A stretch of 64,000 bases of DNA from positions 62,001 through 126,000 of the forward strand of contig NZ_BOPG01000044.1 in the NCBI RefSeq assembly GCF_016863635.1, given 5' to 3'. The DNA comes from Virgisporangium aurantiacum. GTDB taxonomy: Bacteria > Actinomycetota > Actinomycetes > Mycobacteriales > Micromonosporaceae. Below the pieces are notes generated by a model. That model made no database searches. It worked only from the letters and a program-made list of their open reading frames with translations, and was not told the origin of the DNA. This document shows, one piece after another, positions 8,852 through 16,450 of this stretch (the first letter of the stretch is position 1; each line of letters starts with the position of its first letter). The position numbers and the translations under genes were made by a program.

Positions 8852-9670
8852 ATGGACGCTCGGTACGGGGTGGGGATCGGCTGGCGGCCCGAGATCGCGG
8901 GTTACGTGGCGGGCCTGCCGGGTCTGCGCTTCACGGAGGTCATCGCCGAGTCGGTGCGGCCGGCGGCGGTGGACCCGGCCCTGGTCGCGCTCCGCGCGAG
9001 GGGCGTCACGGTGATTCCGCACGGCGTCAAGTTGTCGCTCGGTGGCGCGGAGCCGGTGGACCCGAAGCGGGTCCGGCACATGGCCGAGTGCGCCGAGGCG
9101 CTCGGCTCGCCGTGGGTGAGCGAGCACATCAGCTTCTGCCGGGCCGGCGGCCTGGAGGTCGGTCACCTCACGCCGCTTCCCCGCACCCGCGACTCGGTGA
9201 ACGTGATGGTCGACAACGTCAAGCGGGTGCAGGCCGACCTGCCGGTGCCGATCGCGCTGGAACCCATCGCGGCCCTGTTCGACTGGCCCGATCCGGAGCT
9301 CACCGAGGCGGAGTTCCTCACCGAGATCCTCGACCGCACCGGCGCCCTGCTGCTGCTCGACATCGCCAACGTCTACGCCAACGCGGTGAACCGCGGCGAG
9401 GAGCCGACCGCGCTGCTCGACGGGATACCGCTGGAGCGCGTCGCGTACGTGCACGTCGCCGGGGGCGAGGAGCACGACGGGATCTACCACGACACGCACA
9501 CCGACGCGACGCCGCCCGAGGTGCTCGACCTCGTCGGCGAACTGTGCAGGCGGCACCGGCCGCCGGCCCTGATCCTGGAGCGCGACGGCCACTACCCGCC
9601 CGCCGCCGAACTCTCCGGCGAACTCGACGCGATCGCCGACGCGTCGGGCTATGAGCGGATCACCTCATGA
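8852..9670 (+). CDS. DUF692/MNIO-family protein (multinuclear non-heme iron enzyme)
   Basis: 272 residues, TIM-barrel of the DUF692 family. Members of this family modify Cys or Asp/Asn in ribosomal peptides using two or three iron ions. Likely metal residues visible: His in IPHGVKLS, His in SEHISF, Glu in ALEPIAA, Asp in LLLDIANV, His in YVHVAGG, His/Asp in HTDATPP and Glu in LILERDG. ATG at 8852 was chosen because the family starts with the GVGIGWRPEIA strand; ATG at 8843 is an alternative. The stop overlaps the next start by 4 bases (ATGA), so the pair is co-translated. The substrate peptide is not obvious. Confidence 0.88.
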   Translation: MDARYGVGIGWRPEIAGYVAGLPGLRFTEVIAESVRPAAVDPALVALRARGVTVIPHGVKLSLGGAEPVDPKRVRHMAECAEALGSPWVSEHISFCRAGGLEVGHLTPLPRTRDSVNVMVDNVKRVQADLPVPIALEPIAALFDWPDPELTEAEFLTEILDRTGALLLLDIANVYANAVNRGEEPTALLDGIPLERVAYVHVAGGEEHDGIYHDTHTDATPPEVLDLVGELCRRHRPPALILERDGHYPPAAELSGELDAIADASGYERITS

Positions 9671-10122
9671 GCGACGTCGACGCCGCCCGGGAGCGGCTGG
9701 GCGAGCAGCTGGCCGACCTGACGGAGGCGCTCGTCGCCGGTGCGCCGGTGCCGGCCGGATTCGACCCGCGGCTGTTCGCCGTCGCCAGATCGTCGTTGCT
9801 GAACAAGCGCGCCGGCGAGGTGGCGAACGCGTGGCCGCGGCTGGCCGCCGCACTCGGTCCACAATGGAGGGACACGTTCCGCGAGTGGGCCGCGGACCGC
9901 CCGCCGCGCGGATCCCTGTGCGACGGCTTCGATTTCGCCCGCTACCTCGCCGTCACCGGCGGCATCCCGCCAGGTCCGGCCCGCGCGGCGGCGCTCGCCG
10001 AACTCGCCACGCGCGAGGGCCACTGGCGCTACACCGGCGACCGGCCGCCGCGGCCCCGCCGGCTGCCGGCGTTCGCCAGGCGGTGGGTCGGCCGGGCGAA
10101 GACCCGGATCCTGACGGCCTAG
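9667..10122 (+). CDS. Small DUF692-partner protein
   Basis: 151 residues, no membrane segment. Features: an N-terminal helical region (AARERLGEQLADLTEAL), then FDPRLFAVARSSLLNKRAGEV and WPRLAAALG..WRDTFREWA, followed by a basic C terminus. Its position (ATGA overlap with the DUF692 gene) and helical design are like the partner proteins (DUF2063/BufC or SCO6045-like) that present precursor peptides to MNIO enzymes. The family assignment is by context and resemblance only. The stop overlaps the convergent methyltransferase gene by 4 bases. Confidence 0.65.
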   Translation: MSDVDAARERLGEQLADLTEALVAGAPVPAGFDPRLFAVARSSLLNKRAGEVANAWPRLAAALGPQWRDTFREWAADRPPRGSLCDGFDFARYLAVTGGIPPGPARAAALAELATREGHWRYTGDRPPRPRRLPAFARRWVGRAKTRILTA

Positions 10123-11600
10123 GTGTTGACCGGGCGGCGCGCCACCAGGAGCGCGTGCGTCACCGGCCAGTCCAAACCGTCGAGGGACGCGACCGGCGCG
10201 ATGCGGTTGTCGACGATCCAGTCGTTGCGCCAGGCGTGCGACGCGGGCGCCACCTCGAAACCGACGTCGGTGAGCAGCGCGACCCAGTCGGCGTAGGAGA
10301 GGCCGCAGAACTGCTCGTGCGCCTCCGACAGCCAGTTGTCGGCGTAGTCCTTGCGGGTCAGGTAGTCCATCGCCGCACCCAGCGGCATGTCGACCGCACC
10401 ACCATCGAGCGCCGTATATGGGAGCGGGAACTTGAAGTCGACCGCGAACTGGTCGAGCCGGGCCCGCGTCGAGAGGCCCGAAACGTACGCGCTCACCGCG
10501 TCACGTTGAAGCTCTTCAAGGTCTTTGCGCGGTTCCGCCGGATTGAGGCCGTCGTCGGTGCGCAGCGTCAGGCGGACCGTGCGGCCGGGATCGTCGGGGC
10601 CGCAGACGTCGGAGTTGATCCAGACGCCACCGGGCACGGTGTGCTCGAAGATCGCCTCGGCGAACCGCCGGATGGACGCGCGACCCGAGCCGTACGACCA
10701 GATCTCGTGGGTGAGCGCGAACGTCAGCGTGGTGTCGATCGAGCGGGCCGGAAACACCGCGCCGCCCAACACGTTGCGGCAGTAGAAGTAGACGTTCGGG
10801 TTGCGGAACCCGCCCTGCGCCTTGCGGTGCACGCACTCCTCGTAGAGGTGACGGGCGACCTCGACGCCGATCAGGTCGCTCTCCCGCAGCGCGGGTTCGC
10901 CGTCGGCGAGGGCGAGCACGGCGCCGGCGCCGCAGCCGATGTCGACGATCCGGCCCGGCCGCACGTGGTCGCGCACGGCCGTCCACTTGCGGGCCGCGCT
11001 CTCCTCGAACGCCTCGGCGTAGACGCGGTAGTCGCGGGTCGTCGTGAGGCCGCCCTCGTCACCGACGACAGGATCGTTGACAACAGTGCTGACAAGCGTG
11101 TCGAGGCCGTACCGGTCGAAGACGTCGAGGGTCGCCGGATGGGCGAGGTCGCGCCAGCGCTCGTCGCCGTCGGCCAGCATCAGCAGGACGTCCCACGGGC
11201 GTTCCGGCTGCGGATCGGGCTCGCCGGCCTCCACGGGCGCGATGCGGAACCCGAGTTCGGCGTACATCGCCGCCACCTCGGGGGTGGAGCACGCCACGAC
11301 GCATCCCGCCGGGTCCGGCCGGCGTCCCGTCGCCGCTTCCACCGTCTTCAGGGTCACCTCGGCGAACCGGTCGGTCGGCGCGGTGTCGAACACCGGAATC
11401 ACCAGGGAGCGCAGGCCCTCCGCGATGCTGAACCGCTCGATGGCGGCCTCCCGCCGGTCGAACGGCACCGGGTTGCGCTTGGTGTTCTGGTGATTGGCGC
11501 TCGTCACCGGCCAGATGATCGTGTCGCCGCCGAGGTCGCGCAGGTAGCGCGCCTGGAACCGGGTGAGCACGTGATGCCGGCCCGGGAAGAGGATCTCCAC
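10119..11600 (-). CDS. Nucleotidyltransferase-like domain fused to a SAM-dependent methyltransferase
   Basis: 493 residues. The N-terminal ~130 residues look like a NMNAT-type adenylyltransferase fold: GRHHVLTRFQARYL where the family has GRFxPxHxGH, and SANHQNTKRNPVPFDRRE resembling the S..H...NPf...ER substrate motif. The HxGH signature itself is not kept. From about residue 230 a class I methyltransferase follows, with motif I IVDIGCGAGAV and acidic post-motif DLIGVE. The C terminus contains an aromatic-rich helical part. GTG start with AGGA upstream. Whole-protein function unknown; similar fusions exist in other actinomycetes, as I recall. The gene is divergent from the GGDEF gene. Confidence 0.7.
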   Translation of the reverse strand: MEILFPGRHHVLTRFQARYLRDLGGDTIIWPVTSANHQNTKRNPVPFDRREAAIERFSIAEGLRSLVIPVFDTAPTDRFAEVTLKTVEAATGRRPDPAGCVVACSTPEVAAMYAELGFRIAPVEAGEPDPQPERPWDVLLMLADGDERWRDLAHPATLDVFDRYGLDTLVSTVVNDPVVGDEGGLTTTRDYRVYAEAFEESAARKWTAVRDHVRPGRIVDIGCGAGAVLALADGEPALRESDLIGVEVARHLYEECVHRKAQGGFRNPNVYFYCRNVLGGAVFPARSIDTTLTFALTHEIWSYGSGRASIRRFAEAIFEHTVPGGVWINSDVCGPDDPGRTVRLTLRTDDGLNPAEPRKDLEELQRDAVSAYVSGLSTRARLDQFAVDFKFPLPYTALDGGAVDMPLGAAMDYLTRKDYADNWLSEAHEQFCGLSYADWVALLTDVGFEVAPASHAWRNDWIVDNRIAPVASLDGLDWPVTHALLVARRPVNT

Positions 11601-11679
11601 CTCGCATTCCTACCAAAGAGGCCGGGGTCACTGCGGTGCGGCGTCGGTCGATACACTCTGCGTTCGGTCGAGGGCATCG

Positions 11680-13713
11680 ATGGGGGGTGTGGTGGGAGCC
11701 TTGTCCGGTTCGATGCCAGAAGCCGTGGTCGATGCCGTGTCGGCAGGTCTGTTGCTCACCACATCGGCCGGTGATCCGGTGTGGTTCAACCGCGCGCTCC
11801 GCGAACTGGCCGGGTCGGCCCTACCCACCTTGCCGTTGGCCGGCGTCACCGTCGGAGGTCCGCCGGTGCAGGCGCCGTTCGTCGACGCCGACGGCATCGA
11901 GCGCCAGTTGCGGATCGCCTGCACGCCGGTGGGCGACCGGCTGCTCTACGAGATCACCGACGCGAGCGACCTGCACGAGGCCAGGACGGCCGCCAACAAC
12001 CACGCCTGGCGGCTGGCCCACGTCGAGCGGATCGCCAAGATCGGCACCTGGGAATGGGACCTCGAGACCACCCAGATCCAGTGGTCCGTGGCGCTGATGC
12101 AGACGTTCGGCTTCCCGGCCGGCACCGAACTGGACTTCGACGGGTTCCGGGCGATGGTGTTGCCGGAGGACCTGCCGGCGGTCGAGGCGACGCTGCGCCA
12201 GGCGCTCGACGCCGGCGGCCAGTTCAACTACACGCTGCGGATGTACCTGGCCGACGGCGTGACGCTGCGCACGTTCGAGTGCTACGGCGAGGTGTTCACC
12301 GACGCCGACGGCACGCCGGCCCGGGTGCTCGGCACGGCGCACGACATCACCGAGATCCGACGGGTGCAGGACGAACTGGCCTACCTCGCCGACCACGACG
12401 CGCTCACCGGGCTGGTGAACCGCCGCTCGTTCACCGCCCGGCTCGACGCGGTGCTCGCCGCGCCGGCCGGTGGCGGCGCGCTGCTGCTGGTCGACGTCGA
12501 CAACTTCAAGGACATCAACGACCTGCGCGGGCACGCCGTCGGCGACGAGGTGATGCGGTCGCTGGCCCGGCGGTTGCGCCAGCACCTGCCCGAGGGTGCG
12601 GTGCTCGGCCGCCTCGGTGGCGACGAGTTCGCCGCGCTGCTCCCCGACTGCGACGCCGGCACCGCGCTCGACATCGCCGAGAAACTGTGCCACACCGCCG
12701 GCGACACCCCGATGGTGCTCGGCGAGGAGGCGTTGCGGATCTCGGTGAGCATCGGCGCCGCGCCGCTCGACGGCGAGGCCGACTGCGAGGTGCTGCTCGC
12801 CCACGCCGACCTGGCCCTGTACGAGGCGAAGAACGCCGGCCGCAACCGGGCCCGGCTGTTCGCGCCGGAGCAGTACCGGCACGCGGTGCAGCGGGTGAAC
12901 ATCCTGAGCCGGGTGCGGTCGGCGCTCGACACCGGCCACCTGAAGCTCGACGCGCAGCCGATCGTCACGCTCGCCGACGGGCAGACGGCCAGCTACGAAC
13001 TGCTCGTGCGGCTGCGCGACGGGCTGTACCCGCACGTCGGCCCGGCCGACATCCTGCCCGCGCTGGAACGCGGCGACCTGGTGCGCGAACTCGACCGGTG
13101 GGTGGTCAGCGAGGCGATCAGCGCGCTGGCGCAGGCCCGCGAGCTGCGGCTCGACGTCAACCTCAGCACCCGGTCGATCGACGATCCGACGTTCGGCGAC
13201 TGGGTGGTGTCGTCGCTGTCGCGGGCCGGCATCGACCCGCAGCGGCTGGGTGTGGAGATCACCGAGACGGCGGCGATCAGCAACCTCGACGCGGCCCGCC
13301 GGTTGGCGGCGGCGCTCACCGGTGCCGGCTGCCGGTTCAGCCTCGACGACTTCGGCGCCGGCTTCGGCTCGTTCGCCTACCTCAAGCACCTGCCGTTCAC
13401 CACGGTGAAGATCGCCGGCGAGTTCGTGCGGCAGGCCGACATCCGCAGCGTCGACCGGGTGCTGGTCGACGCCGTGGTGCGGGCGGCGAGCGGGCTGGGC
13501 ATGACGACGGTGGCCGAGTACGTCGACCGGGCGCCGCTGGTCGACGCGCTGCGCGATCTCGGCGTCACCAAGGGCCAGGGCTACTACCTGGGCCGGCCGG
13601 GCAAGCTCGACGACCTGCTGGCCCGGCACCGCACCGAACCCGGCGCGACGATGAAGATCCGGATCCCCGAGATGCTGGCGGCGATCCGCGACCAGAAACC
13701 GGACACGCCCTAA
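11680..13713 (+). CDS. PAS-GGDEF-EAL cyclic di-GMP signalling protein
   Basis: 677 residues, no membrane helix. A degenerate PAS-like domain (about 10-100) and a clear PAS/PAC (about 105-225, ending GTAHDITEIRR) precede a diguanylate cyclase domain with LGGDEFAA, an intact GGDEF active site. The EAL phosphodiesterase domain has ELL for EAL. It keeps the Asn in LDVNLS, Glu in EITE, the Asp pair in LDDFGAG, Lys in VKIAG, Glu in VAEYVD and Gln in GQGYYLGRP. Both activities are therefore possible. KID is changed to KIA and EGVE to EYVD. A possible -10 (TACACT, 11652-11657) lies 22 bases before the ATG. The stop overlaps the convergent peptidase gene. Confidence 0.9.
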   Translation: MGGVVGALSGSMPEAVVDAVSAGLLLTTSAGDPVWFNRALRELAGSALPTLPLAGVTVGGPPVQAPFVDADGIERQLRIACTPVGDRLLYEITDASDLHEARTAANNHAWRLAHVERIAKIGTWEWDLETTQIQWSVALMQTFGFPAGTELDFDGFRAMVLPEDLPAVEATLRQALDAGGQFNYTLRMYLADGVTLRTFECYGEVFTDADGTPARVLGTAHDITEIRRVQDELAYLADHDALTGLVNRRSFTARLDAVLAAPAGGGALLLVDVDNFKDINDLRGHAVGDEVMRSLARRLRQHLPEGAVLGRLGGDEFAALLPDCDAGTALDIAEKLCHTAGDTPMVLGEEALRISVSIGAAPLDGEADCEVLLAHADLALYEAKNAGRNRARLFAPEQYRHAVQRVNILSRVRSALDTGHLKLDAQPIVTLADGQTASYELLVRLRDGLYPHVGPADILPALERGDLVRELDRWVVSEAISALAQARELRLDVNLSTRSIDDPTFGDWVVSSLSRAGIDPQRLGVEITETAAISNLDAARRLAAALTGAGCRFSLDDFGAGFGSFAYLKHLPFTTVKIAGEFVRQADIRSVDRVLVDAVVRAASGLGMTTVAEYVDRAPLVDALRDLGVTKGQGYYLGRPGKLDDLLARHRTEPGATMKIRIPEMLAAIRDQKPDTP

Positions 13714-14924
13714 GCGCACCAGTCCTGGGCCAGGCGCACGAGCGTCTCCGTGCACCGGTGCACCTGCTCCAGCGGCACCCGCTCGTCGGGCGCGTGCGCG
13801 AAGCGGGCCTCGCCCGGCCCGTACTGCAGCGTCGGCACGCCCGCGGCGGACATCAGCCTCAGGTCCGACCCGTACGGCGCGCCTCCGGAGACCGGCGACC
13901 GCCCGTCGGCCCGGGCCACCCGCGCGACGAACCCGTCGTCGACACACCGGCCGGACGCGAACTGCCCGCCCCACCACTCGACGGTCACCGGGTGCCCGCT
14001 CAGCCACGGGTCCTCCGCGCAGGCGGCGGCCACCGCGTCTTCGAAGGCGGCCTTCGCGACCGCGACCGGCTCGTCGAGCAGCACCCCGAAGCGGCCCTCG
14101 GCGACGAGGAGGTCGGGCACGCTCGACGACCAGTCACCGGCCCGCACCGTGCCGATCTCCAGCGGGTACGCGATGTCCCAGCGCGCCATCACCGGGTCGA
14201 CCGATGCGTTCCGAACCGCCTCGAACGCCCGCAGGGCCCGGAAGACCGGGTAGAACTTCTCGATCGCGCTCACGCCGGCCGTGCGCGTCGACGCGTGGGT
14301 GGCCCGGCCCGGCACCCGCAGCCGGAACGTCAGCGCGCCGCCGTTGGCGACGAGCAGGTCGAGCCCGGTGGGTTCGGTGATCACGCACGCGTCGGCCCGC
14401 CAGCCGCGGTCGAGCATCGCGTAGGTGCCGAGCCCGCCGTCCTCCTCGCCGACGACGGCGGAGAACAGCACGTCTCCGGCCAGTTCCACACCGGAGCGGT
14501 GCAGCGCCAGCAGCGCGTAGAGCGCCGACACCAACCCGCCCTTCATGTCGCAGGTGCCGCGCCCGAAGACCTGGCCGTCGACGAGCCGCCCGGAGAACGG
14601 GTCGTCGGTCCAGGCGGCGAGATCGCCGGGCGGAACGACGTCCACATGGCCGTTGATCATTAAAGAGCGACCGCCGCCGCGGCCCGGCAGCCGCGCAACG
14701 AGCCCGAGCGCGGCGGACCGGGGGACCTCCATGCCCGGAAAGTCGGTTCGTGCGGCGAATTCCGCGACGGGGATCGGCCAGCGGTCGATCTCGACGCCCT
14801 CGGCGCGCAGCATTCCGGCGAGCGTGTCGACGATCGCGACCTCGGCCTCCGTGCCGTCGACGCTCGGCACCCGCACGAGTTCGACCAGCGTACGGACCTG
14901 TTCATCCTCGAACGTGTTGATCAC
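13710..14924 (-). CDS. M20-family metallopeptidase (ArgE/DapE-like)
   Basis: 404 residues. M20 signatures: GHVDVVPPGD with metal ligand His93, GRGTCDMKGG with bridging Asp126, and EEDGGLG with the general base and ligand Glu at 160-161. A dimerisation insertion follows (GRATHAS). It hydrolyses an acyl or peptide amide bond; acetylornithine deacetylase, succinyl-diaminopimelate desuccinylase and general acylase relatives cannot be told apart by eye. GTG start at 14924, no strong ribosome site; a mini-ORF ends 9 bases upstream and may feed ribosomes to it. The tail overlaps the GGDEF gene by 4 bases. Confidence 0.88.
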   Translation of the reverse strand: MINTFEDEQVRTLVELVRVPSVDGTEAEVAIVDTLAGMLRAEGVEIDRWPIPVAEFAARTDFPGMEVPRSAALGLVARLPGRGGGRSLMINGHVDVVPPGDLAAWTDDPFSGRLVDGQVFGRGTCDMKGGLVSALYALLALHRSGVELAGDVLFSAVVGEEDGGLGTYAMLDRGWRADACVITEPTGLDLLVANGGALTFRLRVPGRATHASTRTAGVSAIEKFYPVFRALRAFEAVRNASVDPVMARWDIAYPLEIGTVRAGDWSSSVPDLLVAEGRFGVLLDEPVAVAKAAFEDAVAAACAEDPWLSGHPVTVEWWGGQFASGRCVDDGFVARVARADGRSPVSGGAPYGSDLRLMSAAGVPTLQYGPGEARFAHAPDERVPLEQVHRCTETLVRLAQDWCA

Positions 14925-14933
14925 GATGCCACG

Positions 14934-15020
14934 CTAGCGCGGCATCGTGCGGGCATGCCGCCGCGCGGAGCGCGGCGCCATGTCCCGCCGAGCTGATGGT
15001 TCGCTCGCAAGCTCGCTCAC
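14934..15020 (-). CDS. Putative leaderless mini-ORF ahead of the M20 gene
   Basis: 28 codons starting GTG AGC GAG CTT GCG (MSELASEPS...), ending TAG 9 bases before the M20 start. TAGGGT at 15027-15032 sits exactly 6 bases upstream of the GTG, the same geometry as other leaderless starts in this window. Within the frame a perfect 7-bp hairpin lies at 14960-14976 (GCCGCGC, loop of 3). It could be a translated leader controlling the peptidase. Not recognised as a family; predicted from signals only. Confidence 0.35.
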   Translation of the reverse strand: MSELASEPSARRDMAPRSARRHARTMPR

Positions 15021-15065
15021 GGCCGCACCCTAACGCAGCGATAGGGGCAAGCTGGTATCTCGCCT

Positions 15066-15098
15066 AGAGATTGACGTATCTCTCTGTCTCGATAGCGT
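15066..15098 (+). promoter_or_regulatory. Promoter of the secreted protease pair with overlapping inverted repeat
   Basis: TTGACG (15071-15076) and TAGCGT (15093-15098) are spaced 16 bases, a credible sigma-70-type promoter. An 18-bp inverted repeat, AGAGAT-N6-ATCTCT (15066-15083), covers the -35 box and could be an operator. Confidence 0.55.
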
Positions 15099-15133
15099 TA
15101 CGGGCATCACTCCCACACCCCCGGAGGTGGTCC

Positions 15134-15691
15134 TTGACGTCACGAAGACGCCGTTGGCTGTCGGCAGGAACCCTGGCAGCGGCCGCATTCCTCGCCACTC
15201 AACTGGCCGGTGCACCGGCCGCTCAGGCCGAACCCCAACTCGCCGCCCGCATCCTGTACTACAACGCGAGCGGCGCCGCCGAGTTCGTCTCCGCGGTCAA
15301 CCAGGGCGCGGCCAACTGGAACGCCAGCGTCACGAACGTCCAGTTGCGCCCGGTTCCGGCCGGTGGTCGCGCCAACATCACCGTCGTCGCCGACAACGGC
15401 TGGCCGCGCGCCCAGGTCACCTCGCTCGGCAACGGCCGCATCTGGATGGGCCGCCAGGCCGTGCAGCAGGGCCACTACCCGCCCCGGATCGCCGCACACG
15501 AGTTCGGCCACATCCTCGGCCTGCCCGACCGGCGCACCGGGCTGTGCACCGACCTGATGTCGGGCAGCAGCGCACCCGCGACCTGCCGGAACGACCGGCC
15601 GAACGCGGCCGAGGCGCGGGAGGTCAACGCCCTGTTCGCCGGCTCGCTCGTGAGCACCGCCACCGCCGCCACCTTCACCTGGGAGTTCTGA
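15134..15691 (+). CDS. Snapalysin-type secreted zinc metalloprotease
   Basis: 185 residues. Start TTG at 15134 directly after GGAGGTGG. The signal peptide MTSRRRRWLS then AGTLAAAAFL, with AQA as likely cleavage site (about residue 32). Mature part matches family M7: HEFGHILGLPD (122-132) supplies the two His, the catalytic Glu and the Asp zinc ligand of HExxHxxGxxD. Cys138 and Cys151 probably pair. The small size and lack of a long propeptide are typical. It overlaps the next start by one base (TGATG), so the two proteases are co-expressed. Confidence 0.9.
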   Translation: MTSRRRRWLSAGTLAAAAFLATQLAGAPAAQAEPQLAARILYYNASGAAEFVSAVNQGAANWNASVTNVQLRPVPAGGRANITVVADNGWPRAQVTSLGNGRIWMGRQAVQQGHYPPRIAAHEFGHILGLPDRRTGLCTDLMSGSSAPATCRNDRPNAAEAREVNALFAGSLVSTATAATFTWEF

Positions 15692-16431
15692 TGAGAAGAC
15701 TGATCCTTCTCCTGGCGGTCACCGCGCTCGCGGCCGTCGGTTTCACGGCGACGCCGGCAGCGGCGCAGCCCGGCAACGACGGCCCGAGCATCCTCGTCGT
15801 CGGTGGCCGGCCGGCCACGGAGAACTACTCGTTCCTCGTCTACACGTCCGGCTGCACCGGTTCGCTGATCAAGGCGAACTGGGTCGTCACGGCCCGGCAC
15901 TGCCCGACGCCGTCGAGCGTGCGCGTCGGCAGCATCAACCGCACCAGCGGCGGCGTGGTCGTGTCGGTCGTCCAGGCCGTCAGCCACCCGTCGGCCGGAT
16001 CCGACGTCAAGCTGATGCGGCTCGCGTCGAACGTCTCGTACGCACCGGCGCCGATCCCGACGACCTCGGGAGCGGTCGGCACAGCCACCCGCATCATCGG
16101 CTGGGGCCAGACCTGCGCCCCGCGCGGGTGCGGCAGCGCACCGACGATCGCCAACGAACTCGACACGTCGATCCTCGCCGACAGCCGCTGCTCGGGCATC
16201 TACTCCTCGACCGAGATCTGCACCAACAACACCAACGGCAACTCGGGCGCCTGCTACGGCGACTCGGGTGGCCCGCAGGTGCGCCAGATCAACGGCCGCT
16301 GGAACCTGATCGGTGCCACCAGCCGCGCCGGCAACAACAACTCGACCTGCGCCACCGGGCCGTCGATCTACGGCGACCTGCCGGCGATCCGCACCTGGAT
16401 CAACAGCACGGTCGGGGGTTTGCCCGCGTAG
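15691..16431 (+). CDS. Secreted trypsin-like serine protease (S1)
   Basis: 246 residues. Signal peptide with cleavage after about AAAQ (residues 22-26). Catalytic triad: His70 in TARHC, Asp105 in SDVKLMRL, Ser192 in GDSGGP. Six or more Cys in the mature domain can form the usual disulfides. There is no clear propeptide with an IVGG start; the N terminus reads ILVVGGRPATENYSF, the expected mature start after VV. Co-translated with the metalloprotease just upstream, so this is a secreted protein-digestion operon. Exact specificity not determined by eye. Confidence 0.92.
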   Translation: MRRLILLLAVTALAAVGFTATPAAAQPGNDGPSILVVGGRPATENYSFLVYTSGCTGSLIKANWVVTARHCPTPSSVRVGSINRTSGGVVVSVVQAVSHPSAGSDVKLMRLASNVSYAPAPIPTTSGAVGTATRIIGWGQTCAPRGCGSAPTIANELDTSILADSRCSGIYSSTEICTNNTNGNSGACYGDSGGPQVRQINGRWNLIGATSRAGNNNSTCATGPSIYGDLPAIRTWINSTVGGLPA

Positions 16432-16450
16432 TTCGGGGTACGGGTCAGAA

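Noticed and set aside
11821..14007. 728-codon open frame antisense to the GGDEF-EAL gene
   Set aside because: Composition bias of an antisense frame; no domain, and the sense gene has intact catalytic motifs.
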